From the NCBI GenBank assembly GCA_032622095.1, contig CP136062.1, positions 2,108,001-2,172,000 on the forward strand: a DNA stretch of 64,000 nt, written 5' to 3'. The translations under genes and the position numbers were made by a program. Position 1 is the first letter of the stretch. The number at the start of each line of letters is the position of its first letter. The DNA is from Siphonodentalium dalli. Taxonomy: Eukaryota > Mollusca > Scaphopoda > Gadilida > Siphonodentaliidae. The notes beneath the pieces were generated by a model. That model was not told where the DNA came from. It searched no databases and saw only the letters and a list, made by a program, of their open reading frames with translations. Below, one piece after another: positions 35,097-46,465 of this stretch.

Positions 35097-37313
35097 TAAC
35101 CAATCGAAAATTAAATAATTTGGCTAATGAAGGAGCATGGTAGAGGATGAAGCATAACCGGGGCGGCGACGAAACCATGCTGGGTAATGATACGAGGTCG
35201 GGGTGGTGAGACCAGGCCGAGGGTGGTGAGACCAGGCTGACGGGTGGCGGATGTAAACGGCAGATTTTGCAAAAAAAAAAAACAAAAAAAAAGTCCAGCG
35301 GTATAATATTTTTATAGCTTATTCCGAATGGGAAGAGTGATTCGAACCGGAATATACCATTTTTAAGTTTTTTTCCCGAACCGTTACCGATCTACGACAT
35401 CGACAATAAAAATGACTTATTTTTGGCGCCAAATCCAACGGGCTAATTGATGAGCAAGGTTAATGTAGGAGCAGGTACTGCATTATCCCGTAGGTAGCCC
35501 CCCAAAGTTTGACAGCTCTACTTTAACAGTAAACTATCAAACAGCGTGCTAGCTTCCGGTGAGTTCAGACTTTTTGCAATTTCCAACGAAAATCGAAGGG
35601 GGAAAAATTGTCTAAAAATCAAACATCGATATAACAAAATTTTGATTAGTGGATATGATAGATAGTATCCAAGCGCAACTTATCGATATCTGCTTAATTT
35701 GCCCTAAGGTAGAAGGTTTACCCGTGGCGAGGCTTTATAATGTTAACACGTATATTTAAGTGCTGTATCACTAAGCTATTTTTCTGGCCAAATCCTAAAG
35801 GGTTAATGAAGGAGCGAGGTAATGCAGGAGCAGGTACGTTGATATATTTTTGTTAATATCCCAAAGTTTGACCCCTCTACTCACAGAGCAACCTGACTAA
35901 CGGACAGCTTGTGTTCAGGTGGGTACATATTGGCAAATTCCAACAAAAACCAAAAGTCTAAAAATACTTGGAAAAATCAAATATGGAGATAAAATTTTGT
36001 TGACGTGTGGTTGTGATAAGGGATACCAACGCCCAACACTGGTGCGATTTCTTAAGTTTTAGAGCAAATAATTCACTCGTGGCGACGATATATAGCGTAA
36101 TACATACTACATGCATAGGAACACAGCCTACATCGATATGTGGCAAAAGTCGAATTTCAGGCAGGATAATGAAGGAGTGAGTGAAATGTATGAGCATCTG
36201 CATCAGTATACCATAGATACATCTTGAAAGTTTGACTGTGGTATAAAAGCCATCCGTCTAACGGAAAACACGCACCGGTTGGTCGAGGCTTTTGGCAACT
36301 TCAAGTTAAACTCGCAAAGAACAAAATGGAGAAATTGAGATAAAACAAATTGGATGTGGTCGGTACTATCCACGTGGAAATTCGGTGAATTTGTTTAACT
36401 TTTCAAATGAATGCCCAATGAGTTAATCAAGATTAAGTGCCCGATAGATATTACATGCATTCACTTATCATGTAGAAAAATACTCCCGGATGACAGTATA
36501 CAGTTATAAAATTTAATGTGAAGGGTTAAGAATATGACTAACTCTTTAAATAACAAGTTTGAAATAGTTTTGTGGATACAAAATGATAAATATGAATTAA
36601 AGACCCTTGTCCGGAAAGACTTCTATCAGCTCATATTGAATTTATTTCAAATATTTCATTATGAAATGAGATGTTTAATTGGGACAAGTTATTGATTTAT
36701 TTTTAGAACAGACCTGGTCACTGGTAACAGTAACTATTATTGTTCGTTAGCTGAACAACCACACATTTTTAGACCAGTAGATATTCGAAATGAAATCAAT
36801 ATTAATCAATAGAATAATTTCCGGTCAGAATTCTTCGACTCATATTTAATATGTTATACCCTGATGACTATATAATACATTAAGTATAAGATTATATATG
36901 TGTGTAGATCAGGGTTATGTTTAATGTTAAAGTTATGGACATGATGTGGTTTATAAATTGGGTTACAGTTGTGGATATTGTGAATGTCAAAATTGTGATG
37001 TTGTCAGTTTTACAAAGGATTTGGTTTTGGGTACGTGTATACGTATGACTAGGCTTGTCGAAAGGGTTATGGTAAGGTCAATGTATAGCTATGGATATGG
37101 TTTGCAGGAGGGTAATGAATATGTTCAGGGTATTTTATTGGGTTAGAGTTAAGTGCTGTAGATATGTCTATGGAAAGGGTTGTGATTATGGATCGGCTAC
37201 GACTAAGGCTGTTCTTATTGAAATATCAGGGTTATGAAGCGGTTTATGGGTAAGGATTGAATAGCGGTGGGTGGAGGATTGAATTATGGATGGTGATCGG
37301 GGATGGGGAATTT
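35097..37313 (+). repeat. Tail module of element II
   Basis: Same opening as in element I: GGTGAGACCAGGC repeats, GGCGGATGTAAACGGCAGAT, an A-rich tract (35270-35292), then AGTCCAGCG. Period of about 360 bp: repeat starts at about 35427, 35789 and 36149. From about 36450 the sequence is unique. At 36900-37310 one strand is conspicuously rich in G and T (GGGTTATGG-like phrases). No gene is visible. Confidence 0.75.
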
Positions 37314-37359
37314 ATATGGAAGTATCAAAATTCTGCAGGCCAGAATTTTAACCCTCTAG
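37314..37359 (+). other. 3' terminus of element II: arm, hairpin, CTAG
   Basis: ATATGGAAGTAT (37314-37325) is followed by a perfect 9-bp stem AAAATTCTG/CAGAATTTT (37327-37349, loop CAGGC), six bases, and CTAG at 37356-37359. The next bases are TTATTATT. Confidence 0.85.
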
Positions 37360-39092
37360 TTATTATTATTATTATTATACTGGACACTTTTGCAACCCTT
37401 ATTACTCGAAAAGTACCAGGAGTAGCACACTAAAACTTGGTACGTATCTTGGGATCAAAGAGTTGTATGCCATCGTCGCATAACGAATATTGTCCGCGTT
37501 TTCCCCGAGGAGTTATCTCCCTTTATTTGAAAAAATGTCATTTTATTATCTCGGAAATTATAAGAAGCAGAGCATCGAAAATTAGACCGTATGCACATCT
37601 CGATATGCACTACTGCACACGGGCATAAAAACTTGGGTCCGCCCTTTCCCTGAAGAGTTACCGCCCATAGTTGGCAAACCTCTATTTTATTGTACTCTGT
37701 TGTCCTCCCGTATCATTCCAGATAACTGTATTTGGTTTTTGTAGTCGTGTTGACCGTTGTCAGCTTAGTCCGAGGAAGAAAATTTGACAGGGTTGGACAT
37801 ATATTTTTACACTGGGGTGGGGGCAATATTTTCGCAATTTTTTTTTATTATTGACATTCATCTATTTAAGTATGTAGATTCCCTGAACGAAAACAAACCC
37901 ATACCGGAAAGGATTTTTGTAATCCGAGAAGAAATGCAAGAGTTACGGGCCCTCAAAGTTTGCAATTTGGTCCCATGTGCTTGTGCTCACATCTCCTCCG
38001 AAGATATCGAACTTAGGATGTCATCTGATATCCCAGTGCGTGCGGTCCGAAGAGAGCACGCGATGTGCCAAATTTTGCCAGTGTCGGTTAAGTGTTGTGG
38101 ATCAGGGGAGGGGCGGTCCGGGGTACCATTTTTTTATTCTTCTCCGAATCAGATGAAACTTGGAGTGTAACATCTACACCGCCAACCAATCTAGAAACTG
38201 AAACAATTTCGAAAATCCATTGAAAAATGACGGAGTTGCGGTCCTTCAAACAATGCAAATTTGGGCCCATGTGCCTGTGACCTCATCTCCTCCGAAGATC
38301 ACAAACTTAGGATGTCATCTGATATCGCAGTGCGCGCGGTCTGAAGAGAGCACGCGATGTGCCAAATTTTGCAAGTGTCGGTTCAGTGTTGTGGGTCAGG
38401 GGAGGGGTGGTCCGAGGTACCAAAATTTAGTTCGTCTCCGAATCATATGAAACTTGGTATATAACATCTACCTTATACGTTGATCATAAAACTGAAAACA
38501 GATCGTAAATCCGTTAAAAAATGGCGGAGATTTGGGCCCTCAAACTTTGAATGTGGGCCCGTATTCTTTCTAATAAACAAAATGTTATTCGTCTCTGAAT
38601 GAGACAAAATTTATAAAAAAATAATCAATGTAACTAGCTGATCACAATACTCAAAACAATTTTAAAATCCATTGGAAAATAACGGAGTTACGGGCTCTCA
38701 AAATTCGCATTTTGGGCCGGGTTTGACTATTTCCCAATCCCGTCACCCAATTTCGAGGCAGGGGTGGGGTCACTTCCAAACACTTGAGATCAACCCACAC
38801 ATGTTAAGGGAAAGATATAATCATCCTACTTCATATTTTCCGTCCCTTAACTGCGATTTATTGAGCTCATGATTTGGCCTATTATTATACTTCCATGGTG
38901 TAACCAAGGAAGTATATTGTTTTTCTACTGAGGTCGTTTTCCGTTTATTTCGAAATACTCAGAAACTGATTGCAGTAGGAACGCGAAATCTCTAGCGAAT
39001 GTAGGCATCGAAGGTTTACTAGATATAATGGTATCCGGATTTCCGCCCAATGTTTCTTGGTGGAGTTATGGCCCTTTTGCGATTATTTTTCA

Positions 39093-39137
<45 letters not shown>

Positions 39138-40661
39138 TTATTATTCTTATTATTATACTTGACACTTTTGTAATCACTATTACTCGAAAAGTACAAGAAG
39201 TAGGACACTAAAACTTGGTAAGTAGGTTGGGGTACATGAGTTCTATGCCTATGGCCCATAACGATTTTGTCCGCGCTTTCACCGAGGAGTTATCTCCCTT
39301 TATTTGAAAAAATGTCATTTTATTATCTCGGAAATTATAAGAAGCAGAGCATCGAAAATTAGACCGTATGCACATCTCGATATGCACTACTGCCCACGGG
39401 CATAAAAACTTGTGTCCGCGCTTTCCCTGAAGAGTTACCGCCCATAGTTGGCAAACCTCTATTTTATTGTACTCTGTTGTCCTCCCGTATCATTCCAGAT
39501 AACTGTATTTGGTTTTTGTAGTCGTGTTGACCGTTGTCAGCTTAGTCCGAAGAAGAAAATTTGACAGGGTTGGCCATATATTTTTACACTGGGGTGGGGG
39601 CAAAATTTTCGCAATTTTTTTTTTTTATTGACATTCATCTATTTAAGTATGTAGATTCCATGAACGAAAACAAACCCATACCGGAAAGGATTTTTGTAAT
39701 CCGAGAAGAAATGCAAGAGTTACGGGCCCTCAAAGTTTGCAATTTGGTTCCATGTGCTTGTGCTCACATCTCCTCCGAAGATATCGAACTTAGGATGTCA
39801 TCTGATATCCCAGTGCGTGCGGTCCGAAGAGAGCACGCGATGTGCCAAATTTTGCCAGTGTCGGTTAAGTGTTGTGGATCAGGGGAGGGGCGGTCCGGGG
39901 TACCATTTTTTTATTCTTCTCCGAATCAGATGAAACTTGGAGTGTAACATCTACACCGCCAACCGATGTAGAAACTGAAACAATTTCGAAAATCCATTGA
40001 AAAATGACGGAGTTGCGGTCCTTCAAACAATGCAAATTTGGGCCCATGTGCCTGTGACCTCATCTCCTCCGAAGATCACAAACTTAGGATGTCATCTGAT
40101 ATCGCAGTGCGCGCGGTCTGAAGAGAGCACGCGATGTGCCAAATTTTGCAAGTGTCGGTTCAGTGTTGTGGGTCAGGGGAGGGGTGGTCCGAGGTACCAA
40201 AATTTAGTTCGTCTCCGAATCATATGAAACTTGGTATATAACATCTACCTTATACGTTGATCATAAAACTGAAAACAGATCGTAAATCCGTTAAAAAATG
40301 GCGGAGATTTGGGCCCTCAAACTTTGAATGTGGGCCCGTATTCTTTCTAATAAACAAAATGTTATTCGTCTCTGAATGAGACAAAATTTATAAAAAAATA
40401 ATCAATGTAACTAGCTGATCACAAAACTCAAAACAATTTTAAAATCCATTGGAAAATAACGGAGTTACGGGCTCTCAAAATTCGCATTTTGGGCCGGGTT
40501 TGACTATTTCCCAATCCCGTCACCCAATTTCGAGGCAGGGGTGGGGTCACTTCCAAACACTTGAGATCAACCCACACATGTTAAGGGAAAGATATAATCA
40601 TCCTACTTCATATTTTCCGTCCCTTAACTGCGATTTATTGAGCTCATGATTTGGCCTATTA
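37360..40661 (+). repeat. D units: 1777-bp unit, about 1.9 copies
   Basis: The first copy starts inside the unit at (TTA)n-TACTGGACACTTTTGCAA. The second starts at 38885 with the D hairpin and includes a long TTA microsatellite at about 39096-39157. From CTTAGTCCGA onward the copies are nearly identical at a 1777-bp offset. Internally each holds diverged subrepeats around GAGTTACGGGCCCTCAAA, CATCTCCTCCGAAGAT and GAGAGCACGCGATGTGCC. Confidence 0.9.
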
Positions 40662-40890
40662 TTATACTTCCATGGTGTAACCAAGGAAGTATATTGTTTT
40701 TCTACTGAGGTCGTTTTCCGTTTATTTCGAAATACTCAGAAACTGATTGCAGTAGGAACGCGAAATCTCTAGCGAATGTAGGCATCGAAGGTTTACTAGA
40801 TATAATGGTATCCGGATTTCCGCCCAATGTTTCTTGGTGGAGTTATGGCCCTTTTGCGATTATTTTTCATTGTTATTATTATTATTATTA
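40662..40890 (+). repeat. D mini-unit of element III
   Basis: D-type hairpin followed by about 200 bp identical to the start of the D unit at 38885, ending in (TTA)n where D2 begins at 40891. Confidence 0.85.
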
Positions 40891-43145
40891 TTATACTTCC
40901 ATGGTGTAACCAAGGAAGTATATTGTTTTTGTACTGGTGCCGTTTTCCGTTTATTTGGAAATACTCAGAAACTAAGGGCAGTAGGAACGCGAAATCTCTA
41001 GCGATTGTAGGCATCCACGGTCTACTAAGTACAATGGTATCGGAAACTCGGCCGAATGGATTTTGACGGAGTTATGGCCCTTTTTCGATTATTTTTCATT
41101 ATTATTATTATTATACTCGACACTTTTACAACTCCCTAATATCTGAAAGTATAAGGAGTATGAATCTCAAATTGTGTACGTATGTTGGGGTCAAAGAGTT
41201 CTAACCTATCGACGTATAATGAATATTGTCCGCGTTTGCCCTGTGGAGTTATCTCCCTTTATTTGAAAAAATGTCATTTTATTATCTCGGAAATTATAAG
41301 GAGCAGAGCATCGAAAATTGGACCGTATGTACACCTCGGTATGCCCTACTGGCAACCGGCATCAAAACTTGTGTCCGCGCTTTCCCTGAAGAGTTACCGC
41401 CCATAAACAGGGGAACCTCTATTTTATTGTACTCTGTTGTTCTCCCGTATCATTCCAGATAACTGCATTTGGTTTTCATAGCCGTGATGACCGTTCTCAG
41501 TTTAGTCCGAAAAAGAAATTTTAACAGAGTCGGTCATATATTTTTACACTGATGTTGGGGGCAAAATTTTCTCAAAAATATTTTTTTGATCGATATTCAT
41601 CTATTTAAGTATATGCATTCCCTGAACGAAAACAAACCCAAACCAAGAAGGATTTTTGAAATCCGATAAGAATTGCAAGAGTTATAGGCCCTCAAATTTT
41701 GCAGTTTGGGACATGTGCTTGTGACCCTATCTCCTCCGAAGATGTCGAAGTTTGGATGTCAACTGATACACCAACGTGTGCGGACGAAATAGTGCACGCG
41801 GTGGGCCAAATTTTGCCAGTGTCTGTTCATTATTGTGGGTATGGGGAGGGGTGGTCCGTTGGTACCAATTTTTAATTCTTATCGGAATAAGATGAAACTT
41901 GGAATTTAACATCTACAACACCACCCGATCTAGAAACTGAATTTTTTTCGAAATTCCAGTGAAAACTGACAAAGTTAGGGGCCCTCAAATTTTGCAATTT
42001 TGGGCCCATGTGCTTGATAACACATCTCCTCCGAAGATGTCGAACTTTGAGTGTCATCTGATACGCCAATGTGTGAAGGCTGAAGAGAGCACGCGGTGTG
42101 CCAAATATTGCCAGTGTCGGTTCAGTGTTGTGGGTCAGGGGAGGGGTGGTCCGAGGTACCAAAATTTATTTCGTCTCCGAATTATATGAAACTTGGAATA
42201 TAACATCTACCATACACGCTAATAACAAATCTGAAAACAGATCGTAAATCCGTTAAAAACTGGCGGAGATTTTGGAACTCAAAATTTGAATATGGGCCCA
42301 TATTCTTTCCAATAACCAAAATGTTCTTCTTTTCCGAATCAGATGAAATTTATAATATGCAATCTCAGTAAGTAGCATATATCAAAACTGAAAACAATTT
42401 TTAAATCCATTGGAAAATCACGGAGTTATGGTCCTTCAAAAATTGCATTTTGGACCTGGTGTGACAATTTCCCAATCCCATCACCCAATTTCGAGGCAGG
42501 AGTGGGGTCAATTATAAACACTTGAGATCAACACACAAATGTTAAGGACAGTACACAATCATCTTACTTCATATTTTCCATCCCTAAACTGCGAATTGTT
42601 CAGTTCATGATTCGCCCTATTATTATACTTCCATGGTGTAACCAAGGAAGTATATTGTTTTTGTACTGGTGCCGTTTTCCGTTTATTTGGAAATACTCAG
42701 AAACTAAGGGCAGTAGGAACGCGAAATCTCTAGCGATTGTAGGCATCCACGGTCTACTAAGTACAATGGTATCGGAAACTCGGCCGAATGGATTTTGACG
42801 GAGTTATGGCCCTTTTTCGATTATTTTTCATTATTATTATTATTATACTCGACACTTTTACAACTCCCTAATATCTGAAAGTATAAGGAGTATGAATCTC
42901 AAATTGTGTACGTATGTTGGGGTCAAAGAGTTCTAACCTATCGACGTATAATGAATATTGTCCGCGTTTGCCCTGTGGAGTTATCTCCCTTTATTTGAAA
43001 AAATGTCATTTTATTATCTCGGAAATTATAAGGAGCAGAGCATCGAAAATTGGACCGTATGTACACCTCGGTATGCCCTACTGGCAACCGGCATCAAAAC
43101 TTGTGTCCGCGCTTTCCCTGAAGAGTTACCGCCCATAAACAGGGA
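40891..43145 (+). repeat. D2 array: 1732-bp unit, 1.3 copies
   Basis: Units start at 40891 and 42623; the second is cut at about 43145, after GAGTTACCGCCCATAAACAG. The hairpin is the same as in D, but the body is diverged from D (for example TGGTGCCGTTTTCCG and TATACTCGACACTTTTAC). The overlapping parts of the two copies appear identical. Confidence 0.9.
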
Positions 43146-44637
43146 CACACTATACACCGGGATGAATAAACCGAGGGTTTTTTTTAGTACAGAGCTCTAA
43201 AAATTTTATTGCATATTCCGAATTGGACGAAAGATTCGGACTCGAAGATACCGCTTAAAAATGTTTTTACCCCGGACTTTCCGCGTTACGGGGTATGGAA
43301 ATATTGCAACTATTTTTCCCGCCAAATCCAAAACCGGCTGATTAAAGAGCAAGATAATGTCGTAGCAAGAACGGTGACATACTTTATGTACGTGCCTGAA
43401 GTTTGACGGCTATACTGTAAATGTAACATGCCCAACGGAGAATGCGTGTCAGGGTGGGTTGAGACTTTAGGAAAATTCCACGAAAATTGCAAAGGGGGGA
43501 AAATTCAAACATCGAGATAATTGTTTTTGACGAGTCCATCTGATGGCTAGGGTTCACGCGCATCTAGAGCGCAATTTTCTAATTTTCAGATGGAACGGTT
43601 TACTCGTGACAACGCTATATATCATAAATGTGTATACTTATGTAGTCTATCACTAGCCGATTTTTAGCCCCAAATCCAAACGGGCTGATGTAGGAGCGAG
43701 TTTCACGCAGGAGCATGTAAGCCGGTATACTGTAGGCACGCCTACAAAATTTGACCGCTCTACTATAAACGCAACCTGCTCAAGGGAGTGTTTTTGTCGG
43801 TAGGGTTCAGATTTGGCAAATTCCACCGAAGATCAAATGGGGAGAAAATTACTCCGAAAATCAGATATTGAGATAAAAACTTTTCGACGAGTGGATGTGA
43901 TAAGTAGTATCTAAACGCAAGATTAGTACGCTTTTTAAAGATTTAGATTGGACGGTTTAACGCTGGTAGTGTATAACGTTGTAACGGGTGATATATATTA
44001 CTGAAAATCAAACCCTCTCTTCATGACGCAAATTCAAACGGACTTGTCAAGAAGCAAGGCAAATGCGATGAACATTCTCACCGATATACTATATAGGTAT
44101 GCCCGCTCTACTATAAAAGTAACCTATTGTCACGATTTGACCTGTCCAAAACACTCCCCGGACAAAAGTTTCGCTAGGTATCAAATTTCGTCGAAATCCG
44201 TTCGCTTTACTCGATTTTACCTTGAACTGACCATTTCGAAGGTCAATTTCAGGTCGGGGTCACGATTTGACCCACCCAAAAGACTCCCCAGACAAAAATA
44301 CTCCTAGGCATCAAATTTGGTTGAAATCCGTCTGTTTTACCAGATTTGACCTTGGATTGACATTTTTGAAGGTCAACGTCATGTCGCGGTCACGACTTGA
44401 CCCGTCCAAAACACTCCCTGGACAAAAGTACCAATATTTATCAAATTTTGTCAAAATCCGTCCAGCAGTTTTCCGGTCATATATTAACAGACAACCAAAC
44501 AGACAGAAGTCCCAAAATATATATTAAATTTAGAAATGTTAATGCAAGTGCACCATCAGATCATAAGACACCAATACGTTGTCGCATGAAGAGGAACACA
44601 CATATACGCATAGCACTCACATGGGATGGGATGGTAT
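43146..44637 (+). repeat. Tail module of element III
   Basis: Shares TTTTATTGCATATTCCGAAT and later blocks with the other tails but lacks the GTGAGACCAG opening. Period of about 350-360 bp with repeat starts at about 43322, 43671 and 44029. It then carries three 130-bp repeats (44131-44475), followed by CAGCAGTTTTCCGGTCATAT and unique sequence up to the terminus. Confidence 0.75.
44131..44475 (+). repeat. 130-bp tandem repeat in the element III tail, 2.7 copies
   Basis: Copies start with CACGA(T/C)TTGACC at 44131, 44261 and 44391, exactly 130 bp apart. Each continues with CCAAAA(C/G)ACTCCC, GACAAAA, ATCAAATTT and AAATCCGT blocks, and ends in AAGGTCAA. Minus-strand relatives lie at 12600-12800. 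Confidence 0.9.
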
Positions 44638-44678
44638 ACCATGGAAGTATATCTGATTCCATGGAATCTGACCTCTAG
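44638..44678 (+). other. 3' terminus of element III: arm, hairpin, CTAG
   Basis: ACCATGGAAGTATA (44638-44651) is the exact inverse of the D left arm TATACTTCCATGGT. A 14-bp palindrome GATTCCATGGAATC (44655-44668), six bases and CTAG (44675-44678) follow. The next bases are TTATTATT. Confidence 0.85.
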
Positions 44679-46222
44679 TTATTATTATTATTATTATTAT
44701 TATCTTATTATTATACTTGACACTTTTGTAATCACTATTACTCGAAAAGTACAAGAAGTAGGACACTAAAACTTGGTAAGTAGGTTGGGGTACATGAGTT
44801 CTATGCCTATGGCCCATAACGATTTTGTCCGCGCTTTCACCGAGGAGTTATCTCCCTTTATTTGAAAAAATGTCATTTTATTATCTCGGAAATTATAAGA
44901 AGCAGAGCATCGAAAATTAGACCGTATGCACATCTCGATATGCACTACTGCCCACGGGCATAAAAACTTGTGTCCGCGCTTTCCCTGAAGAGTTACCGCC
45001 CATAGTTGGCAAACCTCTATTTTATTGTACTCTGTTGTCCTCCCGTATCATTCCAGATAACTGTATTTGGTTTTTGTAGTCGTGTTGACCGTTGTCAGCT
45101 TAGTCCGAAGAAGAAAATTTGACAGGGTTGGCCATATATTTTTACACTGGGGTGGGGGCAAAATTTTCGCAATTTTTTTTTTTTTATTGACATTCATCTA
45201 TTTAAGTATGTAGATTCCATGAACGAAAACAAACCCATACCGGAAAGGATTTTTGTAATCCGAGAAGAAATGCAAGAGTTACGGGCCCTCAAAGTTTGCA
45301 ATTTGGTCCCATGTGCTTGTGCTCACATCTCCTCCGAAGATATCGAACTTAGGATGTCATCTGATATCCCAGTGCGTGCGGTCCGAAGAGAGCACGCGAT
45401 GTGCCAATTTTGCCAGTGTCGGTTAAGTGTTGTGGATCAGGGGAGGGGCGGTCCGGGGTACCATTTTTTTATTCTTCTCCGAATCAGATGAAACTTGGAG
45501 TGTAACATCTACACCGCCAACCAATCTAGAAACTGAAACAATTTCGAAAATCCATTGAAAAATGACGGAGTTGCGGTCCTTCAAACAATGCAAATTTGGG
45601 GCCCATGTGCCTGTGACCTCATCTCCTCCGAAGATCACAAACTTAGGATGTCAATCTGATATCGCAATGCGCGCGGTCTGAAGAGAGCACGCGATGTGCC
45701 AAATTTTGCAAGTGTCGGTTCAGTGTTGTGGGTCAGGGGAGGGGTGGTCCGAGGTACCAAAATTTAGTTCGTCTCCGAATCATATAAAACTTGGTATATA
45801 ACATCTACCTTATACGTTGATCATAAAACTGAAAACAGATCGTAAATCCGTTAAAAAATGGCGGAGATTTGGGCCCTCAAACTTTGAATGTGGGCCCGTA
45901 TTCTTTCTAATAAACAAAATGTTATTCGTCTCTGAATGAGACAAAATTTATAAAAAAAATAATCAATGTAACTAGCTGATCACAATACTCAAAACAATTT
46001 TAAAATCCATTGGAAAATAACGGAGTTACGGGCTCTCAAAATTCGCATTTTGGGCCGGGTTTGACTATTTCCCAATCCCGTCACCCAATTTCGAGGCAGG
46101 GGTGGGGTCACTTCCAAACACTTGAGATCAACCCACACATGTTAAGGGAAAGATATAATCATCCTACTTCATATTTTCCGTCCCTTAACTGCGATTTATT
46201 GAGCTCATGATTTGGCCTATTA
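44679..46222 (+). repeat. D unit at the start of element IV
   Basis: Nearly identical to about 39150-40661 of element III, with a few single-base indels (for example one A lost in GTGCCAATTTTGCC near 45404). It begins directly at the CTAG junction with a (TTA)n run. Confidence 0.9.
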
Positions 46223-46430
46223 TTATACTTCCATGGTGTAACCAAGGAAGTATATTGTTTTTCTACTGAGGTCGTTTTCCGTTTATTTCGAAATACTCAG
46301 AAACTGATTGCAGTAGGAACGCGAAATCTCTAGCGAATGTAGGCATCGAAGGTTTACTAGATATAATGGTATCCGGATTTCCGCCCAATGTTTCTTGGTG
46401 GAGTTATGGCCCTTTTGCGATTATTTTTCA

Positions 46431-46460
<30 letters not shown>
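46223..46460 (+). repeat. D mini-unit of element IV
   Basis: D-type hairpin plus about 200 bp, ending in an uninterrupted (TTA)n run at about 46433-46460, directly before array B. Confidence 0.85.

Positions 46461-46465
<5 letters not shown>

Larger units (their letters stand above)
33058..37359 (+). mobile_element. Element II: Helitron-like element with array C
   Basis: The shortest complete element of the series. It starts at the base after CTAG of element I with TTATACTTCCAT, carries 1.5 copies of a 1392-bp unit (33058-35096) and the tail module (35097-37313), and ends in a hairpin and CTAG at 37356-37359. As both ends are precise, this is the best model of a single element. Confidence 0.75.
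37360..44678 (+). mobile_element. Element III: Helitron-like element with D and D2 units
   Basis: Starts at the base after CTAG of element II with a (TTA)n run. It contains a D unit lacking its hairpin part (37360-38884), a full D unit (38885-40661), a mini-unit (40662-40890), a D2 unit (40891-42622), a truncated D2 unit (42623 to about 43145), the tail module and a CTAG terminus (44675-44678). No coding capacity for transposition is visible. Confidence 0.75.

Noticed and set aside
36900-37310. Degenerate telomeric repeat
   Set aside because: GGGTTATGG-like phrases are irregular and no run of TTAGGG exists.
37784-38170. 128-codon frame in the D unit, recurring at 39561
   Set aside because: The copies at 17294 and 45219 are shortened by single-base changes without any sign of constraint, and the frame crosses internal subrepeats.
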